From: an uncultured Prevotella sp.
GTDB taxonomy: Bacteria; Bacteroidota; Bacteroidia; Bacteroidales; Bacteroidaceae
Length of the DNA stretch: 9,515 bases
Reading direction: 5' to 3'
NCBI GenBank assembly: GCA_946623195.1
Contig: CAMOQW010000067.1
Coordinates: forward strand, 1-9,515
Shown: positions 1-6,923 of the stretch, piece after piece
Numbering within the stretch: the stretch's first letter is position 1
Layout: every line of letters starts with the position of its first letter
Made by a program: the position numbers and the translations under genes
Notes under the pieces: generated by a model
What the model was told of the DNA's origin: nothing
The model's input: only the letters and a program-made list of their open reading frames with translations
Databases searched by the model: none

Positions 1-10
1 GGACGGAAAT

Positions 11-80
11 GTTCAACGTTCAATGTTCAATGTTCAACGTTCAATGTTCAATGTTCAATGTTTAAAGTTTAAGGTTCAAT
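11..80. repeat. 7-bp tandem repeat, ten units (GTTCAAY)
   Basis: Ten consecutive 7-bp units run without interruption. Seven of them match GTTCAAT or GTTCAAC, two near the 3' end have drifted (GTTTAAA, GTTTAAG), and the last returns to GTTCAAT. The final unit plus the next G creates the ATG of the small membrane peptide at 79. Arrays like this are common before genes in Bacteroidales and can gain or lose units by replication slippage. There are no spacers, so it is not a CRISPR array. An effect on translation is plausible but not shown. Confidence 0.95.
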
Positions 81-183
81 GAAGAAGAAAGACTTGATTC
101 GATTTGTGATTCAGACGACGATTAGTATTCTGACGGCTATTGCCACGGCACTGGGTGCCGCATCGTGTGTCGGCAGGGTGTAA
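79..183 (+). CDS. smalltalk-type small membrane peptide, 34 aa
   Basis: This short gene encodes 34 residues. A basic start (MKKKD) is followed by one hydrophobic segment at about residues 8-29 containing the stretch SILTAIATALG, and a Cys-containing tail (AASCVGRV). Length, N-terminal lysines and the SILTAIAT-LG core match what I know as the 'smalltalk protein' family of Bacteroidales. That family is usually encoded beside a cell-wall amidase and an HU-like DNA-binding protein, and its function is unknown. Here the next gene, 18 bp downstream, encodes a P5-like phage-type protein, so the two are probably co-transcribed. The start codon is the last repeat unit of the upstream 7-bp array. A single membrane segment seems likely. 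The AASC stretch could alternatively act as a lipobox, leaving a five-residue lipopeptide. Family recognition is from memory. Confidence 0.85.
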   Translation: MKKKDLIRFVIQTTISILTAIATALGAASCVGRV

Positions 184-201
184 CGAAAAGGGTAGCGTGC
201 C

Positions 202-630
202 ATGATCAGTAATTGTAATCCTCTGAACATTCGCTATCGCAGCGAAGGCTACTGGCAGGGTCAGGCCCCCTCGCGGGGCTGCCCCCAGTTCTGCCGGTTC
301 TACGACCTGAAGTGGGGCTTCCGCGCTGCCTTCCGACTGATGCAGACCTACTACGAGCGCTACCACCTGGACACGGTGGAGAAGATAGTGGGTCGCTGGG
401 CACCGCCTACGGAGAACGACACGCACGGGTACACACGCTTCGTCGTCGGCGACCTGCAGCGCCAGTGGCCGGACGTCAGTGCCGAGACCCCGCTGCCTCA
501 CCCCCGCGAGCACCCGCGCCTCTGGACGGCCCTCGCCCTGGCCATGGCGAAGATGGAGTGCGGCGCGCACCGCATCGGACTGGCCGAGGCCGAGGCCTGC
601 GAAGAAGGCTACCGCCTGCTGTTTGAATGA
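202..630 (+). CDS. phage structural protein P5-like protein (putative cell-wall-active)
   Basis: The 142-residue product begins with CNPLNIRYR (residues 5-13), followed by WQG (18-20), WGFRAAFRLMQTYYERY (38-54) and TVEKIVGRWAPPTENDT (58-74). The NPxNIR start, the G-[FY]-RA block and the RWAPPxENDT block are the hallmarks of proteins annotated as 'structural protein P5' in Bacteroides and their phages. Those proteins are named after a phage PRD1 component, and some are thought to act on peptidoglycan. No signal peptide is visible, as expected for a protein released by a holin-like partner or assembled in a virion. It lies 18 bp after the smalltalk-type peptide. In many Bacteroidales that place is taken by an N-acetylmuramoyl-L-alanine amidase, which supports a wall-related role by analogy. 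The length is normal and the gene appears intact. The enzymatic activity is inference. Confidence 0.75.
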   Translation: MISNCNPLNIRYRSEGYWQGQAPSRGCPQFCRFYDLKWGFRAAFRLMQTYYERYHLDTVEKIVGRWAPPTENDTHGYTRFVVGDLQRQWPDVSAETPLPHPREHPRLWTALALAMAKMECGAHRIGLAEAEACEEGYRLLFE

Positions 631-675
631 GGTGCAGCAAAATATTGGCGTTCTATTTGGCGTTTTCAGTAATTT

Positions 676-709
676 CATCCCCCGACTCTCAAGACAGAGC
701 CGGGGGATG
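676..709. terminator. hairpin terminator between convergent genes
   Basis: Fourteen-nt arms at 676-689 and 696-709 pair with a single A-C mismatch (685/700) around a six-nt loop. The stem is GC-rich (CATCCCCCG against CGGGGGATG). It lies 45 bp after the P5-like gene and only 4 bp beyond the stop codon of the arabinofuranosidase on the opposite strand. On the + strand it is followed by a moderately T-rich run, so it best fits termination of the P5-like gene. The - strand side lacks a clear U-tract, so action in both directions is possible but weaker. Confidence 0.8.
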
Positions 710-713
710 TAGT

Positions 714-3020
714 TTATTTCATGATTCTGACTTCGCAGATGCGTGGTGTCTGCTTGCCGTCCTTGGCCTTCACCTTCACCACGGCGGGGTCGCTGAGTGC
801 GGCGGGCAGTTTCACCTCAGCCAGTCCGTCGGGACCGAACTGCACGGCGTCGGCCACCGTCTGGTCGCCCACGATGACGGCAAACGGTTCACGGTCGAAG
901 CCACGGAAGCGCAGGCTGGTGGCCCCGGCGGTCTTCATGCGGTAGCTGAACTCACCGCGTGTGCGGCGCCAGTGCTGACCGCCATCGCTGCCGTTCCAGC
1001 TCTGCCGTTCGGCAAAGGCATGGTCGCTCTCCGACTGCTGCTCACCGCAGTACACCTTGTCGACGGTGCTGGCCTCCAGGGCCATCTGCTGGCGCTCGGC
1101 TTCCGCCATCTGCTGTTGCTTCTCGTTCCATTCCGCCTGTGAGTAGAGGGGGAAATAGATCTGATAGCGGCATTCGTAGAGCTGATAGAAAGGCACGAGC
1201 GTCAGTCCCTCATAGCGCGGAATGGTGACATCCTTCAGTCGGAACGTCAGCGGCTTGTCGGTAGGCTGCAGGTGGCTCAGGATGTCGGCAGCCGGGCCGA
1301 TGAGTGCCGGCATCTCGTTGAGGGGAATCTTCGGGCCGTTGGCAATATGGCCGCCCCGGCTGTCGTCGGCAAAGAGTCCGTCCTGCCGGTCGGTGCCCGT
1401 CTTGGCAGCCAGCACGATGGGTCCGTAGAGGAACGAGTATTGCGGCTTGCCGTCAGGCGTGGTCTCGGCCGTGAGGTGCATGGGCATGCTGACACGCACG
1501 ACGTCGCCCGACTGCCATTTGCGGCTGATGACCAGGTAGCCGCCCTGACGGGTGTGGTCGGCAGCAGCGCCGTTGACGGTCACCGTCATGCCCTCCGTCC
1601 ATTTCGGTTCACGGATCTTGAGGGCAAACTGGCGGGCCTTCTTCAGCTGCAGGGTCAGCGTGGTCGACGGCTCTTGCGGGAAGTGGTTCTCCTGTGTGAC
1701 GGTCATGCCGTCCCAGGTCAGCGTGGAGGGGATGAAGAGGTTGACCAGCAGGTCGCTGCCTTCATGGGCATAGATCATCTCGCCATAGCGGGCGGGGTTC
1801 TCCAGGCCCGTTCCCACGCAGCACCACATGGACGTCTGCGGCTGCGAGTAGACCCGGTAGTGGCCGGAGCGCATGGGCGTGAAATAGACGAAGCCGCCCT
1901 GCACGGGGTTCAGGATGGAGAGGATGTGGTTGTAGAGCGCCCGCTCGTAGTAGTCGATATACGACTTGTCGGCAGTGGTCTGATAGAACATCTTCGTCAG
2001 TCGCAGCATGTTGTAGGTGTTGCAGCTCTCAGGGCCTTGCTCGCTCTCCAGGAGTCCGGTGAAGTCGTTGGTGGGGTTGAAGTGCTCGCGCATGGAGTTG
2101 CCGCCGATGGAGACGCTGCGCTGTGCCACCACCACCTGCCAGAAGAAGTTGGCGGCACGGTCCCAGTCGGCGAGTCCCTCCAGGTCGGCAATGCGCTTGT
2201 ATCCGATGACCTTCGGAATCTGCGTGTTGGCATGTTTGCCGGTCAGGTTGTCCTCGCCCTTCAGCAGCGGCTGCAACATGCGCTGGTCGCTGAACTGATG
2301 GGCCAGTCGCAGGTATTTCTTGTCGCCCGTGATGGCATAGACATCGGCAAAGGTCTCGTTCAGTCCGCCCTGTTCGCTGATGAGCATCTGCTGGATCTGG
2401 TCGTCGGTGAGCTGGCTCACCTCCTGTATCATCCAGTCGGTCAGCCGGATGAGCATGTCCTTGGCAACCTTGCGGCCCGCCATCAGCCAGGCGTCGCGCA
2501 GACCGGCATAGATTTTATGGATGTTGTAGAGCGGCACCCAGCGGTCGTTCAGTCCGAAGGAGGCGGCGCGGATGTTGCCCTGTGCTATCTCGCCCCAGAT
2601 TTTGTCGGGAGCCGGTACGCCGCCCAGGTAGCCGTCGTTGCGGTTCTGCTGGCAGCGCAGCAGTTCGCTGAGGAAGTAGTCCATGCGGGCCTCAATCTCC
2701 TTGTTGCCCGTGGCGGCATACATGTAGCTGAGTGCCGACAGGTAGTGGCCGCCGATGTGGCCGTCCAGTCCGGTGTTCTCCCAGTTGGTGTAGTTGTCGG
2801 CTTTCGGTGTCAGTCCGGCTCCTTTCAGATAGGGTGCCAGCAGCCGGTCGGCATTCAGTCCTAACAGGTAGTAGATGTCGGCCTGCTGGTTGCGCAGGAA
2901 CTGGCTGTCGCCCAGTCGGACGCTGCTGATGGGGAAGGTCTCCACCAAGGTTTTCTGTTGTCCCTGAGCCGGCAGGATGGTGCATACGGCCAGGAGTGAG
3001 GTGACGATAATCTGTTTCAT
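714..3020 (-). CDS. secreted beta-L-arabinofuranosidase, GH146/GH127 (DUF1680)
   Basis: The 768-residue protein starts with a type I signal peptide (hydrophobic core 4-17, likely cut after AQG at 18-20). An (alpha/alpha)6-type catalytic region follows, with NTGLDGHIGGHY (82-93), GLNDRWVPLYNIHK (156-169) and GGNSMREHF (306-314). In this clan a zinc-bound cysteine is the nucleophile. The expected residues are present: Glu312 as probable acid/base, Glu331 and Cys333 in the ESC motif, and Cys400-Cys401 in WCCVGTGLEN. The GGNS-REHF form and overall pattern resemble Bacteroides thetaiotaomicron BT0349, the GH146 founder that acts on arabinan, more than Bifidobacterium HypBA1 (GH127). Beta-sandwich domains follow from about 420, a charged helical linker spans about 627-650, and a C-terminal accessory domain runs to 768. 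It is the second gene of the operon, 18 bp after the esterase-GH2 gene. The fold and catalytic set are secure. The GH146 assignment is probable, and the substrate is inferred. Confidence 0.92.
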   Translation of the reverse strand: MKQIIVTSLLAVCTILPAQGQQKTLVETFPISSVRLGDSQFLRNQQADIYYLLGLNADRLLAPYLKGAGLTPKADNYTNWENTGLDGHIGGHYLSALSYMYAATGNKEIEARMDYFLSELLRCQQNRNDGYLGGVPAPDKIWGEIAQGNIRAASFGLNDRWVPLYNIHKIYAGLRDAWLMAGRKVAKDMLIRLTDWMIQEVSQLTDDQIQQMLISEQGGLNETFADVYAITGDKKYLRLAHQFSDQRMLQPLLKGEDNLTGKHANTQIPKVIGYKRIADLEGLADWDRAANFFWQVVVAQRSVSIGGNSMREHFNPTNDFTGLLESEQGPESCNTYNMLRLTKMFYQTTADKSYIDYYERALYNHILSILNPVQGGFVYFTPMRSGHYRVYSQPQTSMWCCVGTGLENPARYGEMIYAHEGSDLLVNLFIPSTLTWDGMTVTQENHFPQEPSTTLTLQLKKARQFALKIREPKWTEGMTVTVNGAAADHTRQGGYLVISRKWQSGDVVRVSMPMHLTAETTPDGKPQYSFLYGPIVLAAKTGTDRQDGLFADDSRGGHIANGPKIPLNEMPALIGPAADILSHLQPTDKPLTFRLKDVTIPRYEGLTLVPFYQLYECRYQIYFPLYSQAEWNEKQQQMAEAERQQMALEASTVDKVYCGEQQSESDHAFAERQSWNGSDGGQHWRRTRGEFSYRMKTAGATSLRFRGFDREPFAVIVGDQTVADAVQFGPDGLAEVKLPAALSDPAVVKVKAKDGKQTPRICEVRIMK

Positions 3021-3038
3021 GTTTTTATGTTGTGATAG

Positions 3039-6000
3039 TTATTTCTTGGTCTTGAAGTTGAGGCGGGCCGTTTTCAGTCCCTTGCCCGTCACGGTGAGTG
3101 TGGCGCTACCCTGTCGGCCGTCGTTGCGGACCACGGCCAGGGCGCGGCCCTGCCAGACGTGGTGGGTGGCGTCGAAGTAGGGGTCTTCGTCCTTGCCGTT
3201 GCCATTGCCGGCACCCGCCAGCGTGGCACAGCCCTTGACGTCGAAGGTCAGCTCGTTGTCGGCTGTCGTCACGACGCGCCCTTCGGCATCCACAATCTCT
3301 ATGGTGACGAACGCCAGTCCGTTGGCGGTGAGCTGGGTGCGGTCGGCAGTCAGTCGGATGGCCGTCGGTGCCGAGGCCGTCTGCAGGCGGCACTCCTCGC
3401 TGCCCGCCACGGCCCGCAGTGTACCAGGCTGATAGGGCAGGGTGAAGGTAGCCTTCATCTCCTTGGTGTTCTGTTCGCCTATCAGCTGGTCGTTCAGGTA
3501 GAGGCTCACCTTCGGCTGACGGCTGTAGACTTCCACCTCGATGTCCTTGCCTTCCCATCCGGTCCATGTCCAGCTCTGCTGCGTGGGCCATGTGCTCCAC
3601 ATGGTGGTCTTGATTTTGCCGTGGTAGCCGTCAGGTTCGCGGACGCCGATGCTCATGGGCTCCTGCTCGTTCCACAGCAGCGAACGGTAGTGGCTGATGG
3701 GCTTGCGCTGACCCGTGAAGTCTACGTCGCCGCAGTAGGCAGCGTGCCAGGGGTACATGGCGTTCTGCCAGGGCTCGCCGGTTGGCTCGCCCTCATAGTA
3801 GTAGCGTCCGATGCCCGATTCGCCCAGGTAGTCGAGTCCCGTCCATACGAAGTCGCCGATGATGTAGCTGTGGTCCTTGACCTGCCTGTAGTTGCGCCAG
3901 GCATCGCGCGGGTAGCTCTCGGTCTGCATCATCACGCGGTCGGGCACCCGCTGGTGGTCGCCCTCGGCCAGGAAGATGGTGTAGTTATAGCCCACGATGT
4001 CGTGCTCGGCAGCCAGCGGGTCGTAGATGTCCCAGTCCTTGTCCCAGGCAGCCAGTGCCGACGTGACGGGTCGCTGCTGGGCGTCGATGGCATGGATGCG
4101 GCGGGCCATCTGGTGGGCCGTCTTGACCACCTCAATCTTCTTGCGCTCGATGACCTCATTGCCTATCGACCAGCAGAAGATGCTGGGGTGTAGGCGGTCG
4201 CGGCACACCATGGCGTCGATGTCGCGCTGCCACCACTGGTCTATCAGCTTGTGGTAGTCGTGGTCGTTCTTCTTTTCGCGCCAACCGTCGAACGCCTCGT
4301 CGATGACCAGCAGGCCCAGTTCGTCGCAGGCCTGCAGGAAGCGCTCCGAGGGAGGATTGTGGCTGGTGCGCACGGCATTGAAGCCGGCCTCCTTCATCAG
4401 GCGGGCCTTGCGGTATTCGGCATCGTCGTATGCGGCAGCCCCCACGATGCCGTTGTCGTGGTGCAGACAGGCCCCGTTGAGCACGAGGGGCTTGCCATTG
4501 AGCAGCAGGCCGCGTTCGGCATCATAGGCAATGGTGCGGATGCCATAGCTGACGGTGATGCGGTCGCCGCCCTCCGGCTCTTCGAGGGTGGCCTCATAGA
4601 GGTAGGGGTCGTCGGGCGACCACAGGCGCGGCTGGGCCACCTCGATGGTGCGCAGCAGGGGGCAGGTGGTGCCGTCTTCGCGGCAGACCATAGCACTCAG
4701 CTGCACGTGGTGGCTGTCGGGGGTGGTCACCTGGATGCTCCAGTCGTCGATGTAGGTCTTGGGCGTGGTGACGAGCCACACGTTGCGGTAGATGCCCGAG
4801 CCGGAATACCAGCGGCTGTTCTTCTGCTGGGAGTTGTCAACGCTGACCACAATCTCGTTCTTGCCTATATGAATATATGGTGTGGCATCCACCCAGAAAG
4901 CCGAATAGCCGTAGGGCCAGCCTCCGGCCAACTGGCCGTTGACGTACACCTTGGAATTCATGTAGATGCCCTCGAAGTAGAGGCGCACCTTCTTGTCGGC
5001 ATAACCCTTGTCCAAGGTCAGCGTGCGGCGATACCAGCCCTTGCCGCCCGACAGGTAGGCCCCTTCGCCACCCATGTCGGCATGGCGGTCGAAGCGCTGG
5101 CGGATGCTCCAGTCGTGAGGCAGCGTCACGTTGCGGGCCTGCGAGAAGTTGCTGTCGTTGAGCACAAACTGCCACTGGTCGTTCAGCAGTTGCTTGCGCT
5201 GCATGGTCATCCGGGCAGCAGCCGCCTTCGGCTGGAGCGAGATGGCCTCAAACTTGGCATTCTTCTCGATGGTCCATTTCGGACGCTTCAGCAGGTCGCA
5301 GTCCTTGCCCACAAACATTCGGGCAGCCTGCTGGTCGCCCTTCAGCTGCCACTGCAGCCAGGCCAGGGCGGGGATGGTGAACTCGCCGCCGTGGGCCTCG
5401 CGGTAGGTGCCGCCGTGCCCCACGGGGTAGTTGATGGCGCAGGCCGGCACGTGGCTGATGCGGTGGAAGTCGTCCATGCCGTTCACATAGGCGATGTCTT
5501 CCTGGCCCCCCAGGATGTAGATGATGGGTGTGTGGATGTCGGCCAGCTTCTCCTTAGGCGGCATGGGCATGCCCCCGACGGCCTGTGCCAGCGTCTCTTG
5601 CTTGAAAAGTCCGCTGTTGCAGATCATGAGGGCCGTAATGCGCGGGTCGGCACAGTTGAACAGCGACTGCAGACCGCCGCACGACATGCCGGCCACACAG
5701 AGCTTGGTGACGGCAATCTTCTGGTAGAGTGGCGACTGGGGGTCGGCATTCTGGGCGTAGACCCAGTCGATGCTCTCTATCTGCTGCTGCGTGGTGGACA
5801 TGGCTCCCCGGTAGGGCTCGTCGTCCATGGGAATATAGCCCGTTGCCAGCACGATGAATCCGTGAGAGGCTATCTCGTTGAGGAACTTGTAGTGCTCCCA
5901 CGGCGAGTTGGAGCAGGCACCATTGCCCCATACCAGTACGGGCAATGCGTGGTTGGCGTTAAACACTGAGAGGTCTTGGGGCATGAACACGGTGTGGGCC

Positions 6001-6134
6001 TTCAGGCCTGCCACTTCTGTCATCACTGCCTTGTAAGGCCCCGTACCGCCGTCTTCGACGATACGCGACTTCTGCTGGGCCGACAAAACGACGGCGCAAC
6101 AGGCAAAAAGAAAAGAAAAAATGATTCGCTTCAT
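3039..6134 (-). CDS. secreted esterase-like alpha/beta hydrolase fused to GH2 beta-galactosidase
   Basis: The 1031-residue protein has a signal peptide (cut near LSA-QQ, residues 18-21). Residues about 22-290 form an alpha/beta-hydrolase domain with nucleophile motif GMSCG (Ser151), probable acid Asp213 in GGQED, and probable His240 in VGHGG. Then comes a GH2 enzyme: sugar-binding jelly roll (about 312-455, including LPHDWSI and YSGSGIYRNVW), a short Ig-like domain (456-518), and a TIM barrel (about 540-825) with RTSHNPPS. Its acid/base is Glu660 in SIGNEV, and its nucleophile is probably Glu739 in QTES. A DUF4982-type domain (about 826-910) and a final GH2 C-terminal Ig-like domain (about 920-1028) follow. 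The GH2 type suggests beta-galactosidase activity. The esterase may remove acetyl or feruloyl groups. It is first in an operon with the arabinofuranosidase. The Ig-like domain appears shortened. Catalytic domains are clear; exact substrates are inferred. Confidence 0.92.
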   Translation of the reverse strand: MKRIIFSFLFACCAVVLSAQQKSRIVEDGGTGPYKAVMTEVAGLKAHTVFMPQDLSVFNANHALPVLVWGNGACSNSPWEHYKFLNEIASHGFIVLATGYIPMDDEPYRGAMSTTQQQIESIDWVYAQNADPQSPLYQKIAVTKLCVAGMSCGGLQSLFNCADPRITALMICNSGLFKQETLAQAVGGMPMPPKEKLADIHTPIIYILGGQEDIAYVNGMDDFHRISHVPACAINYPVGHGGTYREAHGGEFTIPALAWLQWQLKGDQQAARMFVGKDCDLLKRPKWTIEKNAKFEAISLQPKAAAARMTMQRKQLLNDQWQFVLNDSNFSQARNVTLPHDWSIRQRFDRHADMGGEGAYLSGGKGWYRRTLTLDKGYADKKVRLYFEGIYMNSKVYVNGQLAGGWPYGYSAFWVDATPYIHIGKNEIVVSVDNSQQKNSRWYSGSGIYRNVWLVTTPKTYIDDWSIQVTTPDSHHVQLSAMVCREDGTTCPLLRTIEVAQPRLWSPDDPYLYEATLEEPEGGDRITVSYGIRTIAYDAERGLLLNGKPLVLNGACLHHDNGIVGAAAYDDAEYRKARLMKEAGFNAVRTSHNPPSERFLQACDELGLLVIDEAFDGWREKKNDHDYHKLIDQWWQRDIDAMVCRDRLHPSIFCWSIGNEVIERKKIEVVKTAHQMARRIHAIDAQQRPVTSALAAWDKDWDIYDPLAAEHDIVGYNYTIFLAEGDHQRVPDRVMMQTESYPRDAWRNYRQVKDHSYIIGDFVWTGLDYLGESGIGRYYYEGEPTGEPWQNAMYPWHAAYCGDVDFTGQRKPISHYRSLLWNEQEPMSIGVREPDGYHGKIKTTMWSTWPTQQSWTWTGWEGKDIEVEVYSRQPKVSLYLNDQLIGEQNTKEMKATFTLPYQPGTLRAVAGSEECRLQTASAPTAIRLTADRTQLTANGLAFVTIEIVDAEGRVVTTADNELTFDVKGCATLAGAGNGNGKDEDPYFDATHHVWQGRALAVVRNDGRQGSATLTVTGKGLKTARLNFKTKK

Positions 6135-6157
6135 CTGTCTGGATGTTATTATGCCTG

Positions 6158-6165
6158 CAAAGGTA
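6158..6165 (-). promoter_or_regulatory. probable -7 element for the carbohydrate operon
   Basis: Read on the - strand this is TACCTTTG followed by CA, an exact match to the Bacteroidetes -7 consensus TAnnTTTG. It lies 23 bp before the start codon at 6134, which would leave a leader of roughly 15 nt. I could not find a matching TTTG element about 19-21 bp further upstream. The promoter may therefore be weak or depend on an activator, as is common for polysaccharide-utilisation genes. Confidence 0.55.
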
Positions 6166-6229
6166 GCAATAAAAAACCATAATAGCTTATTCGCCCGTTA
6201 CATAATTTTTGTAAAATGTGTCTTTTCCT

Positions 6230-6260
6230 TTTGTTTTTTGCTCACTTATTCGTACCTTTG
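6230..6260 (+). promoter_or_regulatory. pyrE: Bacteroidetes-type promoter of the pyrE operon
   Basis: TTTG at 6230-6233 and TACCTTTG at 6253-6260 are separated by 19 nt, matching the -33/-7 form used by the Bacteroidetes primary sigma factor. The leader to the pyrE start at 6291 would be about 25 nt, too short for an attenuator. It is divergent from the carbohydrate operon promoter about 90 bp away. Confidence 0.85.
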
Positions 6261-6290
6261 CACCTTCAAAAGAATTATTGTAAGGACATC

Positions 6291-6923
6291 ATGGACGAAA
6301 TCAAGAAACTTTTCGCGAAGAAGCTGATGGACATCAAGGCCATCAAGTTGCAGCCTGACGAGCCCTTTACGTGGGCCTCCGGCTGGAAGTCACCCATCTA
6401 TACCGACAACCGCAAGACACTGGGCTATGCCGATGTCCGCTCGTTTGTCAAGTTGGAGTTGTGTCATCTCATTCAGCAGCAGTTCCCTGAGGCTGAGGCC
6501 GTGGCCGGTGTGGCCACGGGAGCCATCGCACAGGGTGCCCTGGTGGCCGACGAGCTGGGACTGCCGTATGCCTACGTTCGTCCGAAGCCCAAGGACCACG
6601 GTATGGGCAACCAGGTGGAAGGCGAGCTGAAGCAGGGGGCGAAGGTGATTGTCGTGGAAGACCTGATATCCACCGGCGGTTCCAGTCTGAAGGCCGTTGC
6701 CGCCCTGCGTGAATATGGCGTAGAGGTCATCGGCATGGTGGCATCGTTCACCTATGGCTTCCCCGTGGCTGAAGAGGCATTCCGCGAGGCCGGCGTCCGT
6801 CTGGTGACGCTGAGCGACTATCAGGCGGTATTGGCACAGGCTGCCGAGACCGGCTATATCAAGCAGGAAGAGATAGAGGTGTTGAACGAGTGGCGCAAGT
6901 CACCCAGTACTTGGAAGCAATGA
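6291..6923 (+). CDS. pyrE: orotate phosphoribosyltransferase
   Basis: This cytoplasmic enzyme of de novo pyrimidine synthesis joins orotate to PRPP to give orotidine 5'-phosphate. The 210-residue product has the type I phosphoribosyltransferase PRPP-binding motif VIVVEDLISTGGSS (119-132), the flexible catalytic loop RPKPKDHGMGNQVEG (97-111) and the N-terminal SGWKSPIYTDNR block (30-41). The start at 6291 is chosen because it lies 30 nt after the promoter and has TAAGGA at 6281-6286, an unusually good Shine-Dalgarno-like site for this group. An upstream in-frame ATG at 6216 precedes the promoter and would add unconserved hydrophobic residues. Its stop codon overlaps the start of the next gene (ATGA), so the two are probably translationally coupled. 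Length is normal for the family. Confidence 0.97.
   Translation: MDEIKKLFAKKLMDIKAIKLQPDEPFTWASGWKSPIYTDNRKTLGYADVRSFVKLELCHLIQQQFPEAEAVAGVATGAIAQGALVADELGLPYAYVRPKPKDHGMGNQVEGELKQGAKVIVVEDLISTGGSSLKAVAALREYGVEVIGMVASFTYGFPVAEEAFREAGVRLVTLSDYQAVLAQAAETGYIKQEEIEVLNEWRKSPSTWKQ

Noticed and set aside
11..80. Possible CRISPR array
   Set aside because: Units are 7 bp, directly adjacent and without unique spacers, and no cas genes are present.
645..664. Direct repeat TTGGCGTT at 645-652 and 657-664
   Set aside because: Only eight bases and two copies, with no flanking mobile gene. It is within chance expectation.
76..678. 200-codon open frame on the - strand covering the smalltalk and P5-like genes
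   Set aside because: Two recognisable families on the + strand account for this stretch, and the - strand product has no signal, domain or start context.
1272..2864. Open frame of 530 codons on the + strand opposite the arabinofuranosidase
   Set aside because: The opposite strand encodes a full family match with all catalytic residues. The + strand product is a low-complexity Val/Ala/Gly/His/Leu-rich mirror without recognisable motifs, as expected from GC-rich codon use.
4251..5969. Open frame of 572 codons on the + strand opposite the esterase-GH2 gene
   Set aside because: It is a mirror of a clearly real gene, with biased composition and no domain pattern. Its length reflects the scarcity of stop codons in the antisense frame.
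6067..6134. Lipobox in the esterase-GH2 signal peptide (LFAC, Cys12)
   Set aside because: The cysteines are followed by more hydrophobic residues and a good LSA-QQ signal peptidase I site, so ordinary secretion fits better.
6216..6290. Upstream in-frame start giving PyrE 25 extra residues
   Set aside because: The ATG lies before the promoter elements at 6230-6260, and the added residues are unlike any PyrE N terminus. The start at 6291 has a ribosome-binding-like site.
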